This document shows, in pieces, positions 21,045-32,679 of a DNA stretch of 64,000 bases. Made by a program: the position numbers and the translations under genes. Under the pieces are notes generated by a model. The model saw nothing but the letters and a program-made list of their open reading frames with translations, ran no database searches and was not told where the DNA came from. Source of the DNA: Pochonia chlamydosporia 170 (taxonomy: Eukaryota; Ascomycota; Sordariomycetes; Hypocreales; Clavicipitaceae); NCBI RefSeq assembly GCF_001653235.2, contig NC_035790.1, forward strand, positions 1 to 64,000, given 5' to 3'. Position 1 is the stretch's first letter, and every line of letters starts with the position of its first letter.

Positions 21045-22896
21045 CTCCACCAGCGAGCTGGACACACCAGTGAGCTGGACACTCCACGGCTTAAACAAAC
21101 TGTCTCTGTTCAATCGCTAGTAACTCCACGAAAAACAATGGACTCGTCTAGTAAAGAGAGTCGAACGATTTTAGCTGCTAAGGCTATACAAAATAATCCA
21201 CAGCTAAGCATTTGAGCAGCCGCAAAGATCTATATATTCAGTCATAGTACACTCAGCACTCGCATCAAGGGAATCACAGCACGATGCGACACCATGCCTA
21301 GTTCCAGGAAACTTACGGATTTAGAGGAAGATACGATTGTCCAATATGTCATTGACCTAGATGCGCGATCTTTTCCTCCCCGGCTTTGTGGTGTGCAAGA
21401 TATGGCTAATCGACTGCTTGCCGATCACGACGTGCCTCCTGTTCGACTCAACTGGGCTTCAAGGTGTGTTAAGCGGCACAAAGAGCTATCCACGCGTTTT
21501 ACGCGTAGATATAACTACCAGAGGGCTCTATGTGAAGATCCAGCAGTGATTTGTGCCTATTTTTTGCTCGTACGCAATACAGTCGCGAAATATGATATAT
21601 CTAGGACGAAGACATATACAACTTTAATGAGACTGGCTTTATGATGGGAATAATCTCAACCACCATGGTCGTTATAAGCTCAGAAAGACGGGGGAGATCA
21701 AGATTAGCCCAGCCAGGAAATAGAGAATGTGTTTCTATAGTCCAGGGCATTAATTCTCAAGGGCGGACTATCCCGCCGTTCATCATTGTTGCGGGAGAGC
21801 ATCATCTCACCAGCTGGTATAAGGATAGCACTCTACCTCCCGATTGGGTTATCGCGATAACTCATAACGGCTGGACGGCAAATGAGAAAGGCGTAGAATA
21901 GATCCAGCACTTTCAAAAACATACTAAAGCACGAATATGTGGTACTTATCGTCTTCTAATCATGGATGGGCATAAAAGCCACCACTCGACGGAATTTGAG
22001 CATTTTTGCAAGGACCATAATATTATCACTCTCTGTATGCCATCACATTCATCTTATATTCTTTAGCCACTGGATTTCAGTTGTTTTGGGCCGCTGAAGA
22101 AGGCATATAGTCAGGAAATTGAATGGTTGATAAAAGCCCACATCACGCATATTACGAAGACGGACTTCCTACCCGCATTTTCTGCTGCATTTTGAGCTGC
22201 AGTGACAGAACAGAATATAAAGGGAGGATTCCGAGGCGCAGGGCTTATACCAGTTAATCCGGAAAGTGTTCTGTCACGGCTAGATTTAAAATTACGCACG
22301 CCATCACCCATCCAGGGCATCGCAGAGCTGCCTAGCCTCTGGGTCCCGAAGGCGCCAAACAATCCAACAGAAGCAACTTCACAGACCAATTATATCAAAA
22401 GAAGAATAAATCTTCATCAGGGAAGCTCACCAACATCAATTTTAGCAGCTATAGATCAGGTTGCAAAGCGAGCATGCGGAATAATGCACAAGATAGCTCT
22501 GTTAAAGGCAGAGAATGAACAACTACAAGAGGCCAATGCGACAATAAGCAAAAGGCGCAGGGCCAAAAAAACACGGTTGCGTCAAGGCGGCAGCATGACT
22601 ATTGCCGAGGGACAGGCTCGTCAGGATCAAAAGGATGTTGAGCAGCAGATACAGCAAGACATTCGCAGAACTAGAGGTCGGAAGCCGAGGAATGAGACAA
22701 AGGGTCAGCGATGTGGCACATGCGGCAAGCCTGGCCATAATACACGCACCTGTCAGATCACTTAGAAACATCTAATGAGGAGGATAGCGATAATAATTAA
22801 TTGAATTCTTTGCGCTGCGGTTGGTTTTTTCATGATCTTTGCGATGAAGCTGTTTTGGGTGTCCAGCTCACTGGTGTGTCCAGCTCGCTGGTGGAG
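21045..22896 (+). mobile_element. pogo-family element, RIP-degraded
   Basis: A 1,852-bp element with perfect 38-bp inverted repeats (21045-21082 and 22859-22896; each begins CTCCACCAGCGAGCTGGACA read inward), flanked by TA at 21043-21044 and 22897-22898. TA duplication and the pogo transposase define the family. The ends are intact while the coding region is full of stops. Confidence 0.9.
21138..22765 (+). pseudogene. pogo transposase, inactivated by transitions
   Basis: A close paralogue of the intact transposase at 35637-37298. It starts MDSSSKESRTILAAKAIQN and contains the helix-turn-helix region, the DDE core (LLIMDGHKSHHSTEF, MPSHSSYIL) and the C-terminal zinc knuckle CGTCGKPGHNTRTC. 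Stops occur at 21213-21215 (Arg in the paralogue), 21899-21901 (Trp), near 22063 (Gln) and near 22193. The first three are explained by C-to-T or G-to-A transitions, the signature of repeat-induced point mutation. A frame change near 21620 separates the NFDE-type region from MMGIISTTMV. Confidence 0.88.
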
Positions 22897-23009
22897 TACG
22901 GTACCATTGGGGGTACACCAGACACGAGGGCTTCTGGCCGTCGAAGCGGCCTCGACTTCCTGGAACTCACGAGTCGCGCTGGGCTTTCACAAACCTACTG
23001 ACTTTCAAC

Positions 23010-23542
23010 ATGGACTCATCCGTGCCAGAAGAGCCGTTAAGAGACAGTTACAACCACAGTGGCTCTGGCGACATGTTCAGCGCTCCTGGCGGTAAGGCGA
23101 CCAAGAATGTGTACAATGGTCCCACGAATGTGTATCATGGTAAGAACGGCCGCTTCGTCGACATTTTGTTCTCAGCTCATGATATTTTGCAGGCACAGAA
23201 GATCGTTTATTTCTGCCACAAGATTGCTGGAAATGGTTAGCTTTTTCAGAGATGGACAGTCGGGCCCCACGATATCGAGGACGCCGCGACAGGAACCTGC
23301 AAATGGCTATCTCGGCACCCAGCACACCTGAGCTGGGCTTCTTGTAATCGCGGCCTCCTCTGGATCAAAGGGAAGCCTGGTTCTGGGAAATCGACTTTGC
23401 TACGATACGTCTGAACCATGCCGGGGCAACAGGCGCCGACGCCGAGTCGAAAGATAGTTACGGTCAGACGCCGCTACGGCGGGCCGCCGCGAAAGGGCAC
23501 GAGGCTATCATCAAGCTGCTGCAACCTAGCCTACCATCGTAA
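23010..23542 (+). pseudogene. NLR relic: sigma-like N-terminus, NACHT P-loop, one ankyrin repeat
   Basis: Exon 1 from 23010 reads MDSSVPEEPLRDSYNHSGSG then DMFSAPGGKATKNVYNGPTN, a Gly/Asn-rich segment. It resembles the sigma amyloid-signalling motif at the N-terminus of some fungal NLRs. A likely intron (23140-23192, GTAAGA to TTGCAG) follows. Then come CWKWLAFSEMDSRA and, after a frameshift, DIEDAATGTCKWLSRHP and the P-loop WIKGKPGSGKSTLLRYV, which ends in a stop. The sequence jumps straight to a single ankyrin repeat (DSYGQTPLRRAAAKGHEAII) and a stop at 23540-23542. The rest of NACHT has been deleted. The motif assignment is by resemblance only. Confidence 0.65.
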
Positions 23543-25364
23543 TTCCACTTCGTTATTCTTATCATGGCATGCTACTTCGGGTCTAAGAGGAACCTTTCTT
23601 TTTCATCTCTTTGCCCTACGGCGGGTCCTAAGGCCCAGTGTAAATTATACTACTTGTTCGGCCCGGTGTTGTTGGTGTCAACTTTTGAGAATGTTTGAGC
23701 ACCCTGTGTTTGTCATCATGTGATGAGATGCGCATCATATGGCGCTGGTTTCTTATCTATAAGCAAAGCATGACGAATACAAGTGGATGGTCCATTGGAC
23801 ACTCGGGCGGCGGCACCGAGGATAACGTCCATGCCACCGGATTCGCACAGACACGGGGCTCCCGCTCCACCGCTGATCGTTGAGATACTTTGAACAGTCG
23901 GGAAGCTGGCATCATTCTGCAATAGAGCAACAGCAATGGCTATAAGAAGATTATTTTAATCCCTAGAAGTAATGCCTGGACCTGCTGCGCATCTACGTTT
24001 TGTTCAACTTCCTCTTAGAGTTACTCTAACATCTAAATATTACCACAAGACCACTAAGACTAAGTTGCATCTTGCTGGATAATCTCGAAGCTAAAGCTCC
24101 ATAAACATCGAATGAACGCCCCCGAAGGAATCGTCTAATTATTGGGTCAAAAAAACGATCTGTCCGGGTTGATAATTTACCAACATGAGAGTGTACTTGT
24201 CACGATAAATAGAATTCAACAGTGTCTGCAGGTGCAAAATCTTGAACAGAGCTAGCCCAACCACCTGATGGCCGGCCAGCCACCTGAAACACAAGGACGA
24301 TGGCTGGGGAAGCTATTTAGATTACTATAAGAAGTTGTAGATAACCCTCACTAGATAGAAGAAATCAAGGATCATAATCCACGTCTATGTCGTCCGTAGC
24401 TACACTTTCGTGATAGTACTCATCGTTAAAGCCATCAACGAGGTCCCCTTGCTGCAGATCCTTTGGCCTTTGAAGAAGTTTATTCTGTTAGCCCAATTGG
24501 AGGAAGGTATCAAAACTCATCTGCTGGTCCTCTGTTAATGTAAAGTCTACGGTCCAAAGCCGCAATGTCTCCATTATATAGTGCCAGTGGCCCAGGAGCG
24601 AAGTGAGTGACGAGAAATGCTTACTGGCACAAACCGACAACCAGATATACTGTACACCTGCACTAACTCTTTCTTTATTAGGAGTGGCTATGCTCGGCTG
24701 GCCCGTGGATATCCTTGCATCCCTGTCGTTGTGATTGCCCCTCCTGGGTCCCACCTTTCCTCTGCCGACCGCTAGCCATATTTTCACATCCGCCAGGAAG
24801 TGGCCTTGTCCCGCTCCCTCCCATCCCATGTGCTGTCTGTCTTACCCTTTGCCTGAAACAAAGAGTAACACATGGCCACATCGAGGCACAACTCCTCCTA
24901 CACTGGTTTTTCTTGTAATACACGTCAAATGTGTCAGGCTCTTCACGCTTGATCGACAAGAAGTGAATTGGCTAACTACTCTAGTTGGCCAGGGATATCC
25001 TGTCTATGTGGCTGTCATCGTCCGAACATGCATTCTCGTCACATTACATATCTGGGAGCTGCACGACGACCCCGCACAGTGGCGTCGCACAATGAATGAT
25101 AGCACCATCCGCTCCATGATTGGTTTACAAGATAGTTTTGCCTACAGGCATCTGCAAACCTCAAGAATTTAGCTGTAAGCTTTGTTCAGCTGGCCGTTTA
25201 GCCCGAGAGAATGGGTTCCCATCCCAAGGGACGAGACAACGGACCTTAAATTTCAGTTCACCCAGCGGCCCGATGGCAACAGGAAAGTTTCACCGGATGA
25301 GTTCGTCTATATTTGTGTTCGCAAATGCGTTCGTTTTTTTTATACGGCTAGAGTATACCGCACC
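23543..25364. other. Intergenic, no gene recognised
   Basis: No family features in either strand. The longest ORFs (24488-24829 minus, 24735-25172 plus) look like chance frames. Confidence 0.4.
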
Positions 25365-27063
25365 TCATGTTTCCAGCTCATCATCTTCTTTATACCGCCA
25401 CTGCTTGGACTCTCGGTTCTGGATATACACTGGCCATGAATGCGGCATGATCGTGACTCGCGCCTTCCATTTCCACTGCTGGCTCGGGTCCACCTGACGA
25501 ATATCGTAGTCACGAAAAAGTGTCGCGCATAGTTTGGTCAACTCGATCCTAGCCAAGTTCTGACCCGGGCATGCCGCGTAGCCGGCGCCAAACTGCAGGA
25601 TGAGTACGCCTGTTAAGTGATTGCACCGGAATTAATATGCCGGGAGGGAGCTACTCACTGCTACCAAATACTGTTCTCTTGTCGCAGCACTTTCTGCTAA
25701 CCACCTCTCAGGACGGAACTCGTGTGCATCATGGCCCCAGATTTCCTTTGAAAAGTGTATGGCCCATGGGTTCACTGAGAGGATTGTACCTTCCGGGAAT
25801 GTGCGCCCACTAATAGTGACGGCGTCCTTTCCGACAACTCGAGGAAAATTGAAGCCAGATGGCCCAAATATGCGAAGAGACTCGTTGATGCACGCCCGCA
25901 AATATGGCAACCTCCTCGCATCATCAAATAAAATTATCGCTGTCTGGCATAGGCCTTTCGAAGAAGCAGCATCTATCTCCTCGCGCAAACGTTGGCAAGC
26001 AGCTGGATTTCGAATCAGATGGTAAATGAAGGATTGAATTGCTATTGATACAGTGTCGGAGGCTGCCCCAACGTTGACTGCTGTATTGGCGCGGATATCA
26101 TGCACAGTCAACTTTTCTGGCTGATCTTGGTGTGTTTTGAACCAGTGCGCTAAAATGTCAAACCGCGCATCTAAGTTATGTTGTCTTTGATCCAGTGCGT
26201 TCATTGCCGTGTTATAGAGGTGGCCCATTGGCAAAACTCTTGCTGTTGTTATAATGGGGTTTCCAACCAGTATGATGTGAAGCCAATTAACGAAGCCAGC
26301 AATTACGACGTACAGATTCAAGTTAGCGGTGTTGGCTATTGTGTTGTTGATATCGTAGCCAGCCTTTAAGAAGCCAAATGGTTTAGAAAATAACATCTCG
26401 CCAGCAACATCATAAGTCGTGTAGGTGATAAACTTGTCCAAATGCACTGGCCGTTGCTCCTTTGCAAACTTGTTCATCCATCGCTTTAAACTTTGAAAGT
26501 GAGCATCAATATCTTTTTCAGCTTGAAGTAAATTGGTCATGGTATAACCAGATGCGAAAAGTTTGGACCTTTCTTTCTTATGGCCAGAAACCAAAGTTGA
26601 GAAAGGATTCTGGAATCGATAGTCCGGCACAGCCGCTATGTTATACCATGGGCCCTACATAGTTCAGTTAACGAAGAGTTTGGTGAATGTGCATCTGGCT
26701 ATTTTGAATACCTTATTCAAGGAACTATGGAGGATCTTGCGAATGCCTTCAGGGTGGCTGATGCTAACCTCGTTGTGAGATATACGGACAAAGTGACCTA
26801 TGACTACTGTTAATATATAGGAGTTCGGGTTTCAGCTACCCCGTACCATGATTCTCATGCAACCTGACAACTTGAAGGTGGTGGTCACCACTTATCAAGT
26901 GTTTAATATGCCACAGACGTGTAAAGGATGCTAAGAATGGTCCGGGGATGTCACTGATTGCCGTACTATAGCGACGATGGGTGAGAATGAGGAGGATAAT
27001 TGCGCCGATCAGGATAGAAACCGCAGGCCAAGCCGAGAACGAAACAAAGAATTGTAATGCCAT
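25365..27063 (-). CDS. Cytochrome P450 monooxygenase, four exons
   Basis: Exons on the minus strand: 27063-26847, 26797-26712, 26654-25659 and 25592-25365, giving 508 residues. Introns are 49, 57 and 66 bp with GT-AG ends, and the reading phase fits at each junction. The N-terminus has a membrane anchor (VSILIGAIILLILTH) and a proline hinge (DIPGPFLASFTRLW). Internal landmarks: HGHFVRISHNEVSI, YRFQNPFST, I-helix AASDTVS, K-helix ESLR, FRPERW and heme loop FGAGYAACPGQNLA with the Cys ligand. These are the features of an ER-bound fungal class II P450; PGPFLASFTRLW and YRFQNPFS suggest the pisatin-demethylase-like group. No biosynthetic genes lie next to it, so the substrate is unknown. Confidence 0.93.
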
Positions 27064-29780
27064 TGCTGTGGACTGCTTGGCTCTGGTAATGGTGCGGGCG
27101 AGTTTGTCGCAAGGAGTGAAGTGGAAAGAACTACCAACGGGCTAGATTCTTTATTTTGGAAGGCATAGCACGGTTGAAGAGAGTAGCTCTGGCCAGCCAT
27201 TTCCAACTTTCACCCTATGCAGGTAACCTAGATAACTATGGCTCGGACAAGTGCATAGATGGGCGTGGCCGAGAAGCATGGTGTCAGGAATGAAGACCCT
27301 CGATGTTTCATGCTGGTACATTCATAATTCCTAATTCCTGCATAGCAACAAGACCAACTTTGGCAGTCTCCCTGCGATTAATATGCCGACCCAACCGTTA
27401 CCGCTCAACATTGTGTAATTTCAGGTAATTCTATCGCTGTCGTTCCCAATTTTCCAGACAGACCAAAATGAATAATGGGACTGATGCAAGCACCAAAGCT
27501 GCAGCCTCTTTCCTCTCTTGGCTTCCCCTCAGTAAGAATCCAGGGCAGCTACTGGTGCATCATTCTCGCAGCTTTCTTTCTCTGATCGGCCATACGGCAT
27601 ACCAACATGGGACACCGAACTGCCGTGGCGTCTTTTGCCAAGTAATCATTGGAGCATGGAGAGCTGGTCGACGCCATGTCCGTGCTGCGTCTTGAGCGAA
27701 AGCGTAAACCGCCAGTTCAGCTGGACTCTCTCATGTCTGACTTCGCGATTCAACTGTATGCCACAACCGTGGTCACGCGCCTCTTAGTAATTCACATTAT
27801 CCGCACTCGGACACGACGACTGCATGTAGAAAAGGAGCCCGATCCTTCCCCGGACAAATAGGCCCCTAGGAGGTTTGAGATGAGATAAAGCTCTCTGGAT
27901 GCAACGTACACAGTCTACCTCGAACGGTGTACGCAGTTATGAGGAGGGATTCATCAATCGCACGGTAGAGTCCCACATCCAGAACGCGTCAGTTGTAATC
28001 TGAATCTGGTCAAAAGTATTGCATCACAGAGTCTTTGCAGACAACTAGAAATCAGCTTCCTACCCAGGATAGTTTCTTCACATCAATGTTTCTTTTGGCC
28101 TCCCTTACTTGACCTATTTTGTTAGGTATGCCTGACCTCATCGAGACAACAGCACTAAAAGACATTTCCAATTCAAGTATGACACCATCCATTTAATCTG
28201 CTGAAATTCTCACCAGCAGGTTTGAGGTAAGAAGCGCCTCGGCTATCCACGTATCTCTTTAGATGGGCGGCGGCCTTGCCAATGTAAAAGATGTTGGCGC
28301 TTCAATTGTTTGTGCAGGATATATTTGATGCTATACTAGCCCCCGTTATCGTTTTGCCGTAAATCAGCACTTCCCCGATTATGCAGCTGACAAATAGACA
28401 CAACACACGCTTTCAGTCGAAGTCATAGGAGAATAGTGCAAGGCAGATTTTGAGAAGGGCCATTGCGAATCACGGCGTGGCGGAGATGCAATTTCCATGC
28501 TGCAGGTAGAGTCACAACGGGGCGCTGCAAGGCGGTCCCATTTGTCTGTGGGTTGCATGGGTGGAGATGGGACGAACGGCTCAGTGCTTTGGGGAAGGGG
28601 GAGGAGGGTGGTGGCACAGATGATCCTACCATTAGCTCCTTGTTTCGGAAGGCCGATTGCGGCAGTTTGAACGGCCCGATCCTAGTGTCTTCTCTTCCTG
28701 CTCTCTTAGGAGCAAATAATTGCGTGTGGCAAATCTAGCTAACCGATACCGTGGGACTTCTAGCAACCCCACGGATTAACGCACTGCTGGTTGCTTAATT
28801 TAGCGGGGCAACATCTACCGACTGCAGATTTCGTACCGGCACTCCGTCAATCATCACTCGATTGGTCGGGAAAAGCAGAAATGAGAGCCGTAAAATCGCT
28901 TGTGTAGCCCTGTTACTGGCTAAACAAAGAAACTATGCATGCACAGTATGAGACAATGTCTTTCAGTTTATTGGCTATGTACTCATATGCACCGCCGTTA
29001 CGCAAATCGCCTAGTCTTTGCGACCGAACCATAACTTAGCCCATAGCAGTATTAAAGGCCTCTCTCCAAGCAAGGCTATTTGTTGAACTCATTTGAGTAC
29101 CCACAGGGACAAAGACAAAAGGCCCATTTCCGCCTTCTTCCAAGCCTCGATTTTGGAACACGGAAAGCCACGTCGCGCCGTTAGTCTGGCCTGTAAGCCT
29201 CTCAACAGCACAAAAGGCATCACCTCTTTCAATTCGCTTGCGGGTGCTCTGTAACACCAATTGACTTGAGAATCATATATATTACATGTCAAATCTCACT
29301 TGCACAGCTGGTCATGTACATCTTCTGCCGTGTCACACGACATGTCACTTTGAATGACAATTCGTAACGCTATGAAAATGCAGATACTGGGCTGATCAGT
29401 ACGGATATCAATTGATGCCAGGAAGACGACATGGGATCCTGTGTTTCAAACTGTCAGTTCCAATTCGATAGCATTCCTTGTTTTTTCAGTGGGTCTAATG
29501 TGGGTTCAATGTGATGCTGTCATGCTTTCACCTTTATTCTCAACCACCCATCGCTGGGTTATATAGAATTTGTCAATCTAATGGGTAGAGTCCTGGGTAG
29601 AGTCCTACGGCTTTTGATAGCACATGGGGGCCAATACAATCCACTCCAAACATATCTTCCTGTCCAGCACCTGTCCAGCACATGTATGCTACCCCGGTAG
29701 CAGGGAAATCCTTGCGGAGGCCGCTCCGCATCCGCTTCCCAACCCACTTTGCCAAGCGTCAGACAGTGTAGTTTAAAGGG
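27064..29780. other. Intergenic, no gene recognised
   Basis: The P450 promoter side plus about 2.5 kb without convincing genes. A minus-strand frame at 29036-29260 and an overlapping one at 29089-29292 could be parts of a small gene, but I recognise neither. Confidence 0.4.
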
Positions 29781-29791
29781 GAGAGCTACAA

Positions 29792-29940
29792 AATGGAGAC
29801 GAAGGACAACCACGGTCAGACGCGGTTGCCCGTCGAGAATGCACACGAGGCTATTGCCAAGTTGCAACACGCGGATGGGAGGAATGAGTACATACGGACC
29901 TATTTCTTGACTCCCCTCGCTGCCGCCCATTAGGAAAAAG
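29792..29940 (+). pseudogene. Ankyrin-repeat relic
   Basis: Reads METKDNHGQTRLPVENAHEA and then IAKLQH, a degenerate ankyrin repeat (DxxGxTxLxxAxxxxHEAI) similar to those at 31396-33701. About one repeat remains; no start or upstream domain. Confidence 0.5.
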
Positions 29941-29989
29941 CCACCGCAATCCCTCATGTCGGGCCGTGTTCTCTTCCAGCAGCATTGCC

Positions 29990-30290
29990 TTTCTCACTTG
30001 CCACGTCCTTAAGCTTCGCTATTGCGCCGTCTTTCCGCCATCATCCTGAGGTATCACATGCGCTTTACTACCCAGCAATATTTGCACTACTTCTTAGTGC
30101 CCATGCCCAGCTGCATAGTGAAGTGCAGTCTGTCCGCCGACATCCTGTATTTCGGCGTGTGCTGCTTGCCACCAGTGGCAGGCATTGTTCATAAGATACT
30201 TTGTCACGCCAGCTGTAGCGTAGCAGGTGGCCTGCAGCCTGCTGAATCCTCCAGGCTGATACTCCGCCTAACGGCAACTAATACTAACTT
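29990..30290 (-). pseudogene. Ankyrin-repeat relic, opposite strand
   Basis: On the minus strand DVGGQTALHYAAGHGH is followed by a stop, then EVVQILLGSKAH and DDGGKTAQ. These are two ankyrin repeats carrying stops, one of which could come from a CAA-to-TAA transition. Degraded host or NLR gene fragment. Confidence 0.5.
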
Positions 30291-30299
30291 GCAATAGCC

Positions 30300-31395
30300 A
30301 TGCAACCTGGTTCCACGGCTCGCTCAGAATGATTAAGAAATGCACTGAGCCGTGGCACCGTAATATTCTGCCGCAATTATAGTTTATACCATATTATCGT
30401 GCGGCATGTACGCTAGGATCTGGAACACCTGGCCGCCTTTAAAATTTAAGTCTCTGTCACGAGGTGTTATGAGATACGTGCTGCACTGGATCAAGTCGCA
30501 GCACTCTAGCTGGCTGCTACTCAACTATCCGTGGAAGCCGACGTGTGGTGCCGTGGTTCGGAAACCGCCATTTGCAAGCTCAAGACGCGTCACTGGAACC
30601 CAGACTGAGGATCAGTCAGTCTCCCAGGCTCGTGGGGTGGCGGTTCTACTGGAGCGGTAGTTGTGCATGGGGTGAACTTACTTTGAACGCACATCTGTCC
30701 ACGCAACTGGGCCAACTTTGCGTAGGAATCTTCTCACATCCTGACAGCTGACTCAACTCCGTCCTCTGCTCTACGGCAGAAATACAATTGATACGAGTGA
30801 AATTAATTGTCGAGGAACAATTGTCTCTCCCACTCATCTGCTTGGGGGAAGGGGGTACACATGCAGGCGTAGCGGCACATCAGGTAACAGGCACAGCAAA
30901 GCCCATGGCGCAGCTTCGTCAAAGCTCGTTGTACCATGGAAGGGGATGGCGACCAGCTTTATAGCTGGATCAACACCAGCGGAAACCGCAGCCTTCGCTG
31001 AACTTGACCTCCCAGTTGCCCACCTACCCCAGCCACGGTGTCCAACAGGCACAACCATAACTTTGGGTTTCGACCCTCCTCCTCACTTGCGGCCACTTTC
31101 CTACTTGCAATCCACGTCGTTTGCCCATATGGCCATCGGACGCCATACATACTCCTCAAATCCACTAGCTAGCCTGTCCATAAGCAGAGGCTCGCCGAGG
31201 ATCATCCCAGAGAAACCTGATCGGATGGAGCGACCCAGTCGGTGCTCCTGAGTCCGAGTATTGTCTCGACGATCCCGTCATTGCGCCTGCCTCTGCACGA
31301 CTGGGCTGCCGAGTCACAAAGGCCCCCTTTCATTTTCCTTTCAGTGTCCCACGCTCAGCCTGCAATCGATGCGTTAACCTGTGTCAGCATACAAT
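30300..31395. other. Intergenic; upstream of the HET-ankyrin gene
   Basis: No gene recognised. It should hold the promoter of the HET gene; no specific element is evident. Confidence 0.4.
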
Positions 31396-31570
31396 ATGCG
31401 TCTGTTGCAGACTACCGAGGCCGACTCAACTGGCGGATTTGAGGTCAAGGAATTCCCGTACAATCAAATTCCAAAATATGCTATCCTGTCACATAGGTGG
31501 GACAACGATGAACCTACTTTGCAGGATGTCAGAGGAAACAACTTGAGTACAAAGGAGGGCTTCAATAAGG

Positions 31571-31604
31571 TGCGACAATGCTGCTGCTGCGACAATGCTG
31601 CTGC
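31571..31604. repeat. 17-bp perfect tandem duplication in the HET domain
   Basis: TGCGACAATGCTGCTGC at 31571-31587 is repeated exactly at 31588-31604. It shifts the frame by two and alone explains the split of the HET domain. Confidence 0.95.
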
Positions 31605-32679
31605 AAAGCCAAAGCTGACGGGTTCGAGTACGTTTGGATTGACACCTGCTGCATTGACAAGACAAGCAGCGCGGAGCTTTCGGAGGCAATCAACTCAATG
31701 TACCTATGGTACTTCAAAGCTGAGAGATGCTACGCCTATCTTGCAGACGTGATGTCGAAAGACGCCATCGGGAAAAGCGAGTGGTTCACAAGAGGGTGGA
31801 CCCTTCAAGAGCTGCTGGCGCCATCAGAGGTTTACTTCGTTGATAAGCATTGGAACTACCTAGGGACCAAGAAAAGTCTGCAACAAGTCATATCCGACTG
31901 CACTGGTATCCCCCTCGCTATTCTCTCTGGCGATGAGGACCTCGAAGCGGCTAGCGTCGCACAAAGAATGTCATGGGCTGCGAAGAGAAAGACAACGAGA
32001 CCAGAAGATATGGCCTATTGCTTAATGGGCATATTTGGCATCAACATGCCAATGCTTTATGGAGAAGGTGAACGAGCCTTCATCAGACTTCAGGAGGAAA
32101 TCATGAGGATCTCGGATGACCACAGCCTCTTCGCATGGAAGTCACCAGGTATACGTGGGCTTCTGGCCACCTCTCCAGTTGCGTTCGAGGCCTCCAGGAA
32201 CATCATCCAATTCAATCCGCTCGATACACCCAACGGTCCCTTAACGGTCAGCAGTAGGGGGGTCCATTTAGACCTTCGTTTTGTCGGTAAAGGGCCTCAA
32301 GGACTTGGCCTCGCGGTCCTTCATTGCAAAGAAGGACAGGGCGATAGCCCGATAGCCATCTATTTGAGAGACTTGTCTTGGACAATGGAAAGATTTGAAA
32401 GAGTTCGAAGCGAAAAATTCGAACGGCTTGATCTAAAACAATTCAGACCATCGCAATATCCAATGAGACGGGTGTGCATCCAAACTGAGCGGACGACACC
32501 TAGGCGGAGATCTGAAGATCCTGGGAAATATGATAGCATTGCGCAATACAAGGTCTATAATGACAGCACTCTAGCGAAATTCACGAAATTCACGAATCTG
32601 ACAGAACTAATGAGCGAAGCAGCAACAGCACTTCAGGATAAGATATGGCTGCTACTAACACGGAGCGATGTCGAAGTTG

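Noticed and set aside
25365..27063. Secondary-metabolite cluster around the P450
   Set aside because: No synthase, transferase or regulator lies nearby; the GliT-like gene is 19 kb away across transposons.
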